From positions 62,001 through 126,000 of the forward strand of contig DATKQM010000014.1 of assembly GCA_035532735.1 (NCBI GenBank): a stretch of DNA of 64,000 bases, in the 5' to 3' direction. How positions within the stretch are numbered: the stretch's first letter is position 1; each line of letters starts with the position of its first letter. The translations under genes and the position numbers were made by a program. The notes under the pieces were generated by a model that did not search any database, was not told the DNA's origin, and was given only the letters and a program-made list of their open reading frames with translations. Origin of the DNA: Chersky-840 sp035532735. GTDB taxonomy: Bacteria > Actinomycetota > Acidimicrobiia > Acidimicrobiales > UBA8190. Below, piece by piece: positions 8,604 to 17,124 of this stretch.

Positions 8604-9997
8604 TGAGAACAACCGATCAGACTTCTTTGGTGGCGAGACTTCGTGGCGAAGTTGCCGACGATCTCTCGGATGCTTCCGGCTACGAATTGGCATTGGAAGA
8701 TCGTCGTGAGCTGGCTCGACAGCTGACTCTGTCGAGGTTGAAGCAGTATGCAGCCGAGTCCGTCGAGCGGGGGAGCACCCCTCTGGATTTGGCTGACGAG
8801 AGGCTCGTGGCACGTGCTGTTCTCGACGCGTTGTTTGGGCTTGGGCGCCTGCAAACACTGATCGACGATCAAAGCATTGAAAATATCGACGTCAACGGGT
8901 GCGATTGTGTCTGGGTCACGTACGCAGACGGAACCAAGGCCAGCGTCGAACCCGCAGCTGATTCAGATGCTGAGCTTGCGGAAATACTGAGGTCAGCCGC
9001 CGCACGATTTGGTTTGTCAGAGCGACGATTCGACGTCTCGCATCCCGAGTTGGACTTGCGCCTCCCCGATGGCAGCCGCCTCTCGGCGCTGATGTCGGTC
9101 GTCCAACGACCCGTCGTCTCGATCCGTCGTCACCGTTTCGTCGACCTGACTCTCGATGATCTGGTCGAGATGGGTGGTCTCGATGCGACTCTTTCCAGCT
9201 TTCTGGCGGCCGCAGTTCGTGCCCGGAAAAACATCGTCGTGGGCGGGGCCATGAACTCGGGGAAGACGACCCTGATACGGGCACTCGCCTCGGCGATACC
9301 GCCGCGAGAGAGGGTTGTCACGATCGAACAAGCCTTTGAGTTGGGTCTCGACTCGATCCCCGACCGACACCCTGATCTCGTGGCCCTTGAGGCCCGTCCG
9401 GCCAACGCCGAGGGGGAGGGTGCGATCTCCATGTCTCGGCTTGTCCGGAGGGCTCTTCGGATGAACGCGGACCGAGTGATTGTCGGCGAGGTGCTCGGCG
9501 ACGAGATCCTGCCCATGCTCAACGCAATGAGCCAAGGTCGATCAGGGTCGATGTGTACGATCCACGCGGACTCTTCGCTCGGGATCTTCCGGCGACTTGC
9601 TTCGTATGCCGTGCAGGCGCCGGAGCGTCTTCCCCTTGAGTCCACCAACCTCCTGATCGCAGGCTCGGTGCACTTCACGGTCTTCGTTGAGGTTGTCGAT
9701 CTGGAAAGAGCATCACCCGATGTGCGGTATCTGTATGGCTCCGACCGCGACGACTTCCTTGTCGATGCTGGGACGAAGAGAACGACATTCAAGGCGGTAA
9801 AGAGGCGCCGCTTCGTCTCTTCCGTGCATGAGGTCGTGGGGTCGGAAGGACTCCAAGTGATCTCAAATGAAGTCTTTCGATCCGACGGGGAGGGTCGGTC
9901 AGATCAGGTCGCGCCGTTGCGCTCATCCACCCTCGAAGAACTCGTCGATTGTGGATTCGAGCCGTCTCTCCGGAGTCCCGAGGCAGTGTTGTGGTGA
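8603..9997 (+). CDS. cpaF: Tad/Flp pilus assembly ATPase CpaF (TadA)
   Basis: This 464-residue type II/IV secretion ATPase drives Flp pilus extension (and probably retraction). Visible parts are an N-terminal helical domain, the middle domain with IENIDVNGCDCVWV and FDVSHPELDLRLPDGSRL, Walker A at 214-223 (GGAMNSGKTT), an arginine/Asp box (AFELGLDS), Walker B RVIVGEV at 291-297, and the His-box CTIHAD with His321. Length is normal for actinobacterial CpaF. The stop overlaps the start region of tadB, so tadB is coupled. Confidence 0.94.
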   Translation: MRTTDQTSLVARLRGEVADDLSDASGYELALEDRRELARQLTLSRLKQYAAESVERGSTPLDLADERLVARAVLDALFGLGRLQTLIDDQSIENIDVNGCDCVWVTYADGTKASVEPAADSDAELAEILRSAAARFGLSERRFDVSHPELDLRLPDGSRLSALMSVVQRPVVSIRRHRFVDLTLDDLVEMGGLDATLSSFLAAAVRARKNIVVGGAMNSGKTTLIRALASAIPPRERVVTIEQAFELGLDSIPDRHPDLVALEARPANAEGEGAISMSRLVRRALRMNADRVIVGEVLGDEILPMLNAMSQGRSGSMCTIHADSSLGIFRRLASYAVQAPERLPLESTNLLIAGSVHFTVFVEVVDLERASPDVRYLYGSDRDDFLVDAGTKRTTFKAVKRRRFVSSVHEVVGSEGLQVISNEVFRSDGEGRSDQVAPLRSSTLEELVDCGFEPSLRSPEAVLW

Positions 9998-10863
9998 CCT
10001 TGGCCGTTGCCGTCCTCGGGGCCGGGTTGGGTACGGGAATCCTTGGTCTGACCATTGTGGGCCGGCGCCGACCTCTCTGGAATCGAGGGGATCACCTCCA
10101 TGGCGGCCAACTCGGGACCGCCTCACCAGATCGGGGCGCTGACATGCCGCGTCTGATCCGGAAGCTTGCTGCTCCGACTGCCTTCGGCCTTCTTTGCGTT
10201 TTCATCACCCGCTGGCCAGTTGCCGGCGCTTTCGGAGGTCTGGCCGCGGCCACGTTGCCCAACAGCCTCCGCAAAGTCCTTCCCGGAGATGCATCCAAGC
10301 GCACCGAAGCCGTGGCCACCTGGACCGAGTTGATCAGAGATTCTCTGGCGGCATCGGCTGGCCTTGCCCAGGCGATCGTGGTTACAGCCCCCACGGCACC
10401 GCTCCCGATTCGGCCGGAGGCCAGGGCTCTGGCCACTCGGTTGACGAACGGTGTGTCTTTGGAATCCGCCCTTCGTTCCTTCGCACTTGAAGTAGACAAT
10501 CCCGCCGCGGAGTTCCTGGTTTGTGCGCTCCTGCTGGCGGCGACGTCACGGGCACAGAGACTTGTGGAAGTGCTCAGTGCATTGACGGATGCGATTCGAG
10601 ATGACGTATCGATGCACTTACGGGTTGACGCAAGCCGTGCGTCGGCCAGAAGCAGCGTACGTACCATCGTGATCTTCTCGATGGGTTTTGCATGCACGTT
10701 GGCTGTCATTGCGCATTCATACCTCAGCCCGTTCGGCACTGGGGTGGGCCAGCTGGTCTTGGGTGTCGTAGGACTGTTCTACACGGCTGGGTTGGTTCTG
10801 ATGGTTCGATTGGTCCGTCCCATGTCCGAGATGCCCTTGTTGGAATCGGGTCGTGCCGAATGA
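9991..10863 (+). CDS. tadB: TadB-like pilus platform protein (T2SSF domain)
   Basis: About 290 residues with membrane segments near the N-terminus, around residues 50-90, and two at the C-terminus (IVIFSMGFACTLAVIAHSYL and VGLFYTAGLVLMVRL). These bracket a cytoplasmic T2SSF-type helical bundle (TEAVATWTELIRDSLAASAGLAQAI). TadB and TadC form the inner-membrane platform that contacts CpaF and pilin. GTG at 9991 (or 9994) is chosen because GAGG at 9980-9983 is correctly spaced and the codon overlaps the cpaF stop. Upstream in-frame starts would overlap cpaF further. Confidence 0.87.
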   Translation: MVTLAVAVLGAGLGTGILGLTIVGRRRPLWNRGDHLHGGQLGTASPDRGADMPRLIRKLAAPTAFGLLCVFITRWPVAGAFGGLAAATLPNSLRKVLPGDASKRTEAVATWTELIRDSLAASAGLAQAIVVTAPTAPLPIRPEARALATRLTNGVSLESALRSFALEVDNPAAEFLVCALLLAATSRAQRLVEVLSALTDAIRDDVSMHLRVDASRASARSSVRTIVIFSMGFACTLAVIAHSYLSPFGTGVGQLVLGVVGLFYTAGLVLMVRLVRPMSEMPLLESGRAE

Positions 10864-11768
10864 CCCTTGTCGTCCTGTTGGGTTTCGGCGTTGGAGTTGG
10901 ACTTATGGGTGTCGTCGCGGGTGTCCAAAGTCGGCAAACGACCCTGCACGATGTCTTGTCCGGGCTCGCAGCGGAGCCCTCAAGTGGCAACGGAAACGAA
11001 CACCGCGCGAGCCGAGGAACATCAAAACGTCTTGACCACCGGTTTGCCACGATCGCCGCGAACGAGGTGAGAAGGAGGAAGTATTTCGAACGCGAAGTAA
11101 GGGTGTGCCTTGCCCTCTCGAACTCGACGCTCGAGGAGCTCCTTGCCCGCTGTCTCGTCTACGCGGCGATTGGTTGCCTGATTCCTGCTGCTGTGTGGGC
11201 GCTCCTCTTCACCGCTGGATTGCGTGTGCCCATTCTTGTTCCTGTCACTGTGGGGATGCTGCTTGTCATCGGTGGAGCGGTTCTTCCGATCGCTGAACTC
11301 AATGCGCAAGCCAAACGGGGTCGGCGACATGCCAGAAGGGTGATCTGCTCCTTTCTGGACTTGGTGGTGTTAGGTCTCGCCGGTGGCATGGGCATAGAGA
11401 GCGCTCTCCTCGCCGCGGCTCAACTCGGACGGAATGTCGTATCTCGCCAGATGGTCTCAGCACTGTCGTTGTCCCGTGACACAGGCGAGCCACCGTGGGC
11501 GGCATTGGCGCGCCTGGGGGAAACCCTTGATATCGAGGAGTTGGGCGAATTGGCAGCAACGGCCGGATTGGCCGGGCTGGAGGGTGCCAAGGTCCGAGCC
11601 ACGCTGGCGGCGCGCGCAGCGTCCATCCGGCGTCATGAGCTTGCCAACACCGAAGCCGAGGCAAACGCTCTTACCGAGAGATTGTTCATCCCCGGTGCAT
11701 TTCTTCTTGTGGGCTTTCTGATCTTCATCGGATATCCCGCATTTACCCGGATCGCCTCCGGGTTCTGA
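10860..11768 (+). CDS. tadC: TadC-like pilus platform protein (T2SSF domain)
   Basis: About 302 residues with an N-terminal transmembrane helix (VVLLGFGVGVGLMGVVAGV), two helices at roughly 100-150, a T2SSF bundle (FLDLVVLGLAGGMGIESALLAAA ... EPPWAALARLGE) and a C-terminal helix (PGAFLLVGFLIFIGYPAF). It partners TadB in the pilus base. The ATG at 10860 overlaps the tadB stop in an ATGA arrangement. Confidence 0.88.
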   Translation: MTLVVLLGFGVGVGLMGVVAGVQSRQTTLHDVLSGLAAEPSSGNGNEHRASRGTSKRLDHRFATIAANEVRRRKYFEREVRVCLALSNSTLEELLARCLVYAAIGCLIPAAVWALLFTAGLRVPILVPVTVGMLLVIGGAVLPIAELNAQAKRGRRHARRVICSFLDLVVLGLAGGMGIESALLAAAQLGRNVVSRQMVSALSLSRDTGEPPWAALARLGETLDIEELGELAATAGLAGLEGAKVRATLAARAASIRRHELANTEAEANALTERLFIPGAFLLVGFLIFIGYPAFTRIASGF

Positions 11769-11831
11769 TCGAGCGAGCGCGGAGATACCAATGCTGTGCG
11801 ATTGGAGTCATTGAGATGAAAGGAGAAGTCC

Positions 11832-12023
11832 ATGTTGGCTGTACAGATCAGAACGCTCTGGATATTCGCCACTTCGCGGTGGGCGCTAGCGAATCGGGGA
11901 GAGGAGGGAAGTGTCGTGGAGAAGGTGATCCTTACGGCGATCTTTGCCGCCCTTGCCATTACGGTGGGCGCAATCATCGTTGCAAAAGTGACCAACAAGG
12001 CCAACACAATCAACCTCAATTGA
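11832..12023 (+). CDS. Flp-type pilin (type IVb)
   Basis: A 63-residue protein whose second half is a single hydrophobic helix: GEEGSVVEKVILTAIFAALAITVGAIIVAKVTNK. Position between tadC and the TadE genes, size and helix placement identify it as the main Flp pilin. The presumed prepilin-peptidase site is after the Gly of EEG, giving mature S-V-V-E. The glutamate is therefore at +4, whereas classical Flp pilins have it at +5. A strong AAAGGAGAAG ribosome site at 11819-11828 supports high expression. The stop TGA overlaps the likely TTG start of the next gene. Confidence 0.8.
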   Translation: MLAVQIRTLWIFATSRWALANRGEEGSVVEKVILTAIFAALAITVGAIIVAKVTNKANTINLN

Positions 12024-12430
12024 GGCACCCCGGACCGAGGGCCCGGCGAAGGCTCTCGATTGACGAGGACGGATCGGTCGTGGAGGCGGCGATCGCCATC
12101 CCTGCTGCGATGTTGGTGATCCTCTTGTCGATACAAATGAGCCTTTGGGCTCACGCGTCCACTCTCGTTCAGGCCGCTGCAACTCGAGGGGATCAAGCGG
12201 CTTGCGTTGAGGGTGGTTCCTTGGCTGCAGGGATCGCAGAGGCGCAGTCGGCGTTAACGAACACGGCAAACCATGTCGTGACCAATTCTGCCGTTCAAGC
12301 GTCGCTCATGCCTGACGATGAAGTCCAGATTCGCGTGACCGGCCTGGCGGAATCGATTGTCCCGGGGTTTCATCTCCCGGTATCTGCTGTTCGTGTTGGC
12401 ACCAGGCAGGAATTTCGTGTCGACGGGTGA
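12020..12430 (+). CDS. TadE-like pseudopilin
   Basis: About 136 residues: a short basic leader, then DEDGSVVEAAIAIPAAMLVILLSIQMSLWAHASTLVQAAA, which is the hallmark N-terminal helix of TadE-family minor pilins. A beta-rich exported part follows. The sequence GSVVE is shared with the Flp pilin, implying the same processing enzyme. No ATG is available; TTG at 12020 overlaps the Flp stop (TTGA) and keeps the leader, so it is chosen with moderate confidence. Confidence 0.75.
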   Translation: MRHPGPRARRRLSIDEDGSVVEAAIAIPAAMLVILLSIQMSLWAHASTLVQAAATRGDQAACVEGGSLAAGIAEAQSALTNTANHVVTNSAVQASLMPDDEVQIRVTGLAESIVPGFHLPVSAVRVGTRQEFRVDG

Positions 12431-12434
12431 ACCC

Positions 12435-12860
12435 ATGGGCCAATGGCGTCGAGCCGAAAGCGCCAGGGGAAGTATCACCGTCGAGCTCGTTCTCCTGACT
12501 CCCGTCATCGCGCTCTTCCTGCTTGTCACGGTCGCGTTTGGTAGGTATTCGCTGGCGAGGGAACAGGTTGTAGGTGGGGCTAGGGCGGCTGCAGGAGCAG
12601 CAGCTGTTGCCGGCTCGGCCGGCCAGGCGCAGCAGGCTGCGACCGCAGCCGCCCTGCCGGTGCTTGAGTCGAATCACTCTTGCACAGACCCGATTGTGAC
12701 CGTCGATTCAGGTTCCTTTATCCCCGGCGCAATCGTCAAGGTGTCGGTGTCGTGCAGTGTCAAGTTTGCCGACCTCCTTGTCCCTGGGCTTCCTGGGGCA
12801 ACCAGGATTGTGGCGATCCAAGAAGCGGCGATCGACCAATACCGCACAATTCAGCCGTGA
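12435..12860 (+). CDS. TadE-family pseudopilin
   Basis: About 141 residues with ESARGSITVELVLLTPVIALFLLVTVAFGRYSLAREQVVGGARAAA, a clear TadE helix preceded by a Gly-Ser processing-type site. The rest is an exported Ala-rich stalk and a Cys-containing beta region (two cysteines). ATG at 12435 follows GACGGG by seven bases; GTG at 12417 with CAGG upstream is an alternative that would add six residues. Confidence 0.8.
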   Translation: MGQWRRAESARGSITVELVLLTPVIALFLLVTVAFGRYSLAREQVVGGARAAAGAAAVAGSAGQAQQAATAAALPVLESNHSCTDPIVTVDSGSFIPGAIVKVSVSCSVKFADLLVPGLPGATRIVAIQEAAIDQYRTIQP

Positions 12861-12889
12861 GGGAGCGGCTGCGGCCAGGGAGGGAGCCC

Positions 12890-13318
12890 ATGGGCGGTCA
12901 CAATCTCGAGCTCCGTCCGGATGAAGGATCTCTCACGGTCTTCCTTGCCGTGCTGGTCCTTGCCCTCTTCGCGCTCGTGGGGCTCGTCATCGACGGTGGC
13001 CGCGCGGTAGCCGCCCAGAGTGCCGTGACGGGCGAGGCCGAACAGGCAGCTCGCCTGGGTGCGACGCAGATCTCGGTACAAGCCATTCGGTCGGGAATCA
13101 TCGCAGTCGATCCGACCGCGGCGGCTCGAGTTGCGGCTGCGTATTTGCGAGCCGTCGGGACGGCCGGGTCCGTCACGGTTACAGGTGACACGGTGAAGGT
13201 CCAAATCGAGTCATCGGAGCCGACCGTCGTTCTGGGGATCGTCGGTGTTCAAGGGATCGGGATATCCGCGTCCGCCAGCGCTACGAACGTACACGGAGTG
13301 ACGAGAGAGGATCGATGA
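12890..13318 (+). CDS. TadG-like pilus protein
   Basis: About 142 residues: LRPDEGSLTVFLAVLVLALFALVGLVIDGGRAVAAQSAVTGEAEQAARLGA is the typical TadG-like N-terminal membrane segment with the conserved DGG. A short exported beta domain follows, lacking the von Willebrand domain seen in long TadG proteins. The start ATG has AGGGAGGG six bases upstream. An in-frame GTG at 12857 overlaps the previous stop. It ends in an ATGA overlap with the next gene. Confidence 0.78.
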   Translation: MGGHNLELRPDEGSLTVFLAVLVLALFALVGLVIDGGRAVAAQSAVTGEAEQAARLGATQISVQAIRSGIIAVDPTAAARVAAAYLRAVGTAGSVTVTGDTVKVQIESSEPTVVLGIVGVQGIGISASASATNVHGVTREDR

Positions 13319-16215
13319 GTGTGACGATTGGTCCGGGACGCACCGCCCACCGTTCGCATTTGGCCATTCGAATGTTGGTGTTGTTGGGGTGTGCTGGACT
13401 TGTGGGTGGTATCCCCCTGCTTCTCCTGGAGACGCACGCGACCCCGCCTCTGCTGGAGATCCGCGATCTGGTGGTACACCCGACGCAGGTACGAGACGCG
13501 CTAGAGACTCGCGTCAGTGACGGAGCCACGTTGAATCTCCTGTGGCTCATTGCCTGGTTGACGTGGGGATGGTTCGCTGTCTGTGTTGTCGTTGAGATTG
13601 TCGGGCGGGTCCGAGGTCGAGCTCCTGGAAGGTTGCCGGGGAGTCGGCACGTCCAGTGGCTGGCAAAGTGCCTGATCGGCGCTTCTCTGGCGTTCGGAAT
13701 CCCTCATCGACAGCTGTCTTCCCTCCGACTCCAGGTGACATCCGTTTCCACTCTGGACGTTCACGGACACATTCGGAATGAGGAAACGAAGACGGTCGCC
13801 CGGACTCTGACCCCCATGGGCTCCGCCGGAGTGGCTGATGAGCGTCTCACCGTTGCGTCTTCGGTCGAACCGGAGCCTGCTGATCGGACCTACGTGGTGA
13901 AACCTGGAGACACCCTCTGGTCGATCGCCAAATCAGAACTCAAGTCACCTTTAGCTTGGCGACAGCTTGCTGCTGCCAACTATGGCAGGGCACAGCCTGA
14001 TGGCGAATCTCTTACAAATGACCATTGGATACGACCCGGCTGGGTATTTGTCATCCCGATGTTGGGAAATGCCCAGGCCGGGGTGGCGCGCGGAGGGACC
14101 TCGTCCTTGATTGTCTCGACGACGTCTGACCCGCCGGTCATCGGGGATATCACTGGGCTGCCGGAACCCGCTAAAGCCGCGGCTACCACGAAGCGATGTT
14201 CCGTCGAGGCGCTCTCAGCGAACGATTGTCGTTCGGTCGGAACGGTTGGATCCCACTCAGCGGCCACCTCGCATCCGGAGGCGGGCCGCGGGCCATCCGG
14301 CCCTCATCTCCCCATTCTCCCTATCGGATATGGCCTTCTTGGAGCTGGGATCGTGGCGTTGTTGGACCGCATGCGCCGAGCCCAACAGCGTCTTCGGCCC
14401 GAGGGACTTCGGATCGCGCTTCCGGAGAGTGATTTGGTCGAGCTCGAGAGAGGCTTGCGGTTCGGGGCAGACCCGGGAGCAGCTGATTGGGTCGATCTGA
14501 GCCTTCGCCTTCTTTCGGCAAATGTGCGCCGGGGGAACCTGGAGACTCCGATGGTCTCTGCAGTTCTGCTTCGTGACGACGTCGTCGAAGTAATCCTGCA
14601 AACGGATTCGCTTCCGCCGCCGCCCTTCGAAACTGGATCTGGCGACAAGAGCTGGATCTTACGAAAAAGTGGACAGCTTCTTGACGAGTTGCGGAGGAAC
14701 CCAGACATCGTCGGGATCGACGCGCCCATACCTTCACTCGTCACGCTAGGACGCGATTCCCAGGGAATCCAGATGATTAACATCGAAATCGCGGGCTCCG
14801 TGGCCGTGTCGGGGCCAGACGCTGATCTATTGGTTCGTGCCGTCGCCGTCGAGCTCGCGACTGCACAATGGGCAGATCAGATCGACCTTGTCCTCGTCGG
14901 CTTTGGGGACGCAGATCGCGGGTTGGAGCGGGTCAGTCACGCCAGCTCGTTGAGTGCAGTCAGCGCGAAGATGAAGCGAAGAGTGCAGGAACGCGCTGCC
15001 CTGTTGGCGACGATCGATCGCGCCACGAACAGCGAGAATCGTTGGCGGGAGGGCGGGGACTCGTGGGACCTCTGCGTTGTGATCTGCTCTTCCGACGCCT
15101 CTGCGGACGAGTCGGGCGCGTTAGAGGAACTCATCGACGTCGCTGGAAACGGCTCTTTTGGGGTGGTTGTGATCTGCGGTCGTGACATCCTCTCGGCTCG
15201 GTGGCGCGCCAGAACAGGTGAAGGCCGCGTGTCTGTTGATGGGGTTGGACTACCGAAATCGTCGCTCTTGCTTCAACCCGTACCACAGGGCCTCGTGGAG
15301 AGAGTCAGTGACCTGGTTGCTATCGCATCTCAGACAGCTGGAGTCTCGCCCGATGAGGAGCCATACGGGAGCCTGACACTTCGTATCCCCGAGAGGGGGG
15401 CACTTCCACTTGGAACGACGGGCGTGTCGTTTGATGTTGCACGCAACCACGGCTCCGCCGGTCACGGGTCATCTCAACCGAGTGACCCAAAGATCTTGGT
15501 ACGAGTTCTTGGTCCCGTGGAGATCATCGGCGCTGCTCGACAATTTACTCGCGCGTGGGCTCTAGAGCTCATCGTGTACCTCGCTGTTCACCCGGGTGGG
15601 GTTAGCAACGAGCAGTGGGCAACAGCCCTTTGGCCCGAGAAGACAATGGCCCCAGCGAGTCTTCATTCCACTGCGTCTGCTGCTCGTCGATCATTAGGAA
15701 CTTCCGCGTCCGGTGAAGACCATTTGCCGCGCTCACGGGGTCGGTTAGCACTTGGTCCCGGTGTGCAGACCGATTGGGACGTGTTCGTTGACCTGTCAAG
15801 GTCACCCGGGCCCGATGCATGGCGGGAGGCGATAAAGCTTGTAGTCGGACGGCCATTCGACGATCTTCGTTCACCCGATTGGGTTGTCTTGGAGGGGATT
15901 CAGGCGACTGTCGAGGCAGGCATTGTGGATCTCACATGTCGATATGCGCGGCACTGCCTCGAGGTGTTCGATGCCCCGGGAGCAGAATGGGCAGCGCGAC
16001 AGGGCCTGCGAGTCAGTCCATACGACGAACGTCTCTACCGAGTCTTGCTCCGTGCAGCCGATGCGGCCGGAAATCCCGCCGGAGTTGAATCCGTTATGGC
16101 GGAACTCGTCCACCTAGTCGCCGATGACATCGAACCTTTCGACGCTGTACATCCAGAGACGATTGCACTTTATCGCAAGCTCTCTCGGCGTCCGTTCGCC
16201 ACTCGCAGCCGCTAA
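13315..16215 (+). CDS. Membrane protein with LysM and SARP/BTAD domains
   Basis: A 966-residue hybrid. Transmembrane helices lie near residues 20-40, 75-95 and 110-130. A LysM domain at about 192-248 (TYVVKPGDTLWSIAKSEL ... PGWVFVIP) should bind peptidoglycan. Another helix is near 330-345. The long C-terminal part contains a SARP-type winged-helix segment from about 731 (VRVLGPVEIIGAARQFTRAWALELIVYLAVHPGGVSNEQWATALWP) and a BTAD helical repeat to about 955. Similar LysM-BTAD proteins accompany actinobacterial Tad loci. The layout suggests a wall-sensing transmembrane regulator of the pilus operon. This is inference, since membrane-tethered SARP domains are little studied. The gene overlaps TadG by ATGA. 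Confidence 0.82.
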   Translation: MSVTIGPGRTAHRSHLAIRMLVLLGCAGLVGGIPLLLLETHATPPLLEIRDLVVHPTQVRDALETRVSDGATLNLLWLIAWLTWGWFAVCVVVEIVGRVRGRAPGRLPGSRHVQWLAKCLIGASLAFGIPHRQLSSLRLQVTSVSTLDVHGHIRNEETKTVARTLTPMGSAGVADERLTVASSVEPEPADRTYVVKPGDTLWSIAKSELKSPLAWRQLAAANYGRAQPDGESLTNDHWIRPGWVFVIPMLGNAQAGVARGGTSSLIVSTTSDPPVIGDITGLPEPAKAAATTKRCSVEALSANDCRSVGTVGSHSAATSHPEAGRGPSGPHLPILPIGYGLLGAGIVALLDRMRRAQQRLRPEGLRIALPESDLVELERGLRFGADPGAADWVDLSLRLLSANVRRGNLETPMVSAVLLRDDVVEVILQTDSLPPPPFETGSGDKSWILRKSGQLLDELRRNPDIVGIDAPIPSLVTLGRDSQGIQMINIEIAGSVAVSGPDADLLVRAVAVELATAQWADQIDLVLVGFGDADRGLERVSHASSLSAVSAKMKRRVQERAALLATIDRATNSENRWREGGDSWDLCVVICSSDASADESGALEELIDVAGNGSFGVVVICGRDILSARWRARTGEGRVSVDGVGLPKSSLLLQPVPQGLVERVSDLVAIASQTAGVSPDEEPYGSLTLRIPERGALPLGTTGVSFDVARNHGSAGHGSSQPSDPKILVRVLGPVEIIGAARQFTRAWALELIVYLAVHPGGVSNEQWATALWPEKTMAPASLHSTASAARRSLGTSASGEDHLPRSRGRLALGPGVQTDWDVFVDLSRSPGPDAWREAIKLVVGRPFDDLRSPDWVVLEGIQATVEAGIVDLTCRYARHCLEVFDAPGAEWAARQGLRVSPYDERLYRVLLRAADAAGNPAGVESVMAELVHLVADDIEPFDAVHPETIALYRKLSRRPFATRSR

Positions 16216-16378
16216 ATCCCCAACACCCGGCTGCCAGTGGGCTCGGCTTTGACGGGAAATGTCAGAATCCCCTTTGCGGGAGGCTTGGAAAGGTCATCAG
16301 CAAAGTATCGCGCAAGGTCGTTGCTCGACGATGCCGCTTGCCGCCGGATGGTGAGCGACAGACGAGGAGAGCAGACCG

Positions 16379-16813
16379 ATGAGCAATGCGACGACGCTGT
16401 CAGGCAATCTGACCCGAGATCCAGAGATCCGTTACACGAGGGACGGCCAAGCTCACGCGACGTTCGGCCTGGCCGTCAATCGCCGGTGGCAACCCCGGGG
16501 GTCGGATGAGTGGGAAGAGGCGACATCGTTCTTTGACGTCGTCTGTTGGCGGGATCTCGCTGAGAATGTCGCGTTGAGCCTAGTGAAAGGAAGCCGGGTC
16601 ATCGTGACGGGACGTTTGGAGCAAAGCAGCTGGGAGAATGAAAATGGCGAGCGGCGAAGTCGGGTGGAAGTCTCGGCCGAAGAAGTTGGTCCGTCGCTCC
16701 GGTTCGCAACTGCGGAGATCTCTCGGACCGAGCGTCGCGGTCCCGACCAGGTGGGCTCAGCCGGAAACTCCGACCTGGCTGATCAAGCTGAGGTCATTGG
16801 AATCGACGCCTAA
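16379..16813 (+). CDS. ssb: Single-stranded DNA-binding protein without acidic tail
   Basis: A 144-residue OB-fold SSB: ATTLSGNLTRDPEIRYTRDGQAHATFGLAVNRRW, then FFDVVCWRDLAENVALSLVKGSRVIVTGRLEQSSW and RSRVEVSAEEVGPSLRFA. Canonical SSBs end in an acidic DDDIPF-like tip that recruits repair and replication proteins. Here the end is EVIGIDA, with no such tip. That resembles the paralogous SsbB class of actinobacteria rather than the housekeeping SSB. GAGGAGAG at 16363-16370 precedes the ATG. Position next to a pilus operon raises a possible DNA-uptake or segregation role (inference). Confidence 0.92.
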   Translation: MSNATTLSGNLTRDPEIRYTRDGQAHATFGLAVNRRWQPRGSDEWEEATSFFDVVCWRDLAENVALSLVKGSRVIVTGRLEQSSWENENGERRSRVEVSAEEVGPSLRFATAEISRTERRGPDQVGSAGNSDLADQAEVIGIDA

Positions 16814-16870
16814 CCGACTCGATCCGGACTCGCGGTGGCCTCTGCCATCGCGAGTCCGGTGGGTCGGTTT
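16812..16870 (+). terminator. Long hairpin terminator after ssb
   Basis: A two-part stem begins at the ssb stop: 16824-16839 pairs with 16844-16859 (16 pairs with one G-T), and outer AACCGAC at 16812-16818 pairs with GTCGGTT at 16863-16869. A short TTTAT follows. It probably ends the transcript before the small downstream gene. Confidence 0.8.
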
Positions 16871-16959
16871 ATACCGCGGCGGTCATAACTGTTCGTTGAG
16901 CTCGATGAGGTCTTGGAGATCCAGGAATGAATGCCCTGCTGGTGTTTAAAGGAGAACGG

Positions 16960-17124
16960 GTGAGTTTTGCGACGGCGGTTGTTCTCACGAAGCGAGAGGC
17001 CTTTGAGGCCTGTGAGGCGTGTGCGGAAGCCGAGCGTGCTCTTCTGCGTACAGGTCGGGCCGCCGAAGCCGGACGCCTTGCTGCTCTTTTCGAACTAATC
17101 GAGGCCCGCCTCGTCTCGGGTTAG
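16960..17124 (+). CDS. Small unknown protein
   Basis: A 54-residue acidic/helical protein beginning VSFATAVVLTKREAFEACEACAEAERALL and ending LFELIEARLVSG. Two cysteines sit in ACEACAE. GTG at 16960 is preferred because AAAGGAG lies five bases upstream (16948-16954). An in-frame ATG at 16927 would add 11 residues. It is predicted to form one or two amphipathic helices. No family is recognised. It sits between the ssb terminator and gene-free DNA at the end of the lower-GC block. Confidence 0.5.
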   Translation: MSFATAVVLTKREAFEACEACAEAERALLRTGRAAEAGRLAALFELIEARLVSG

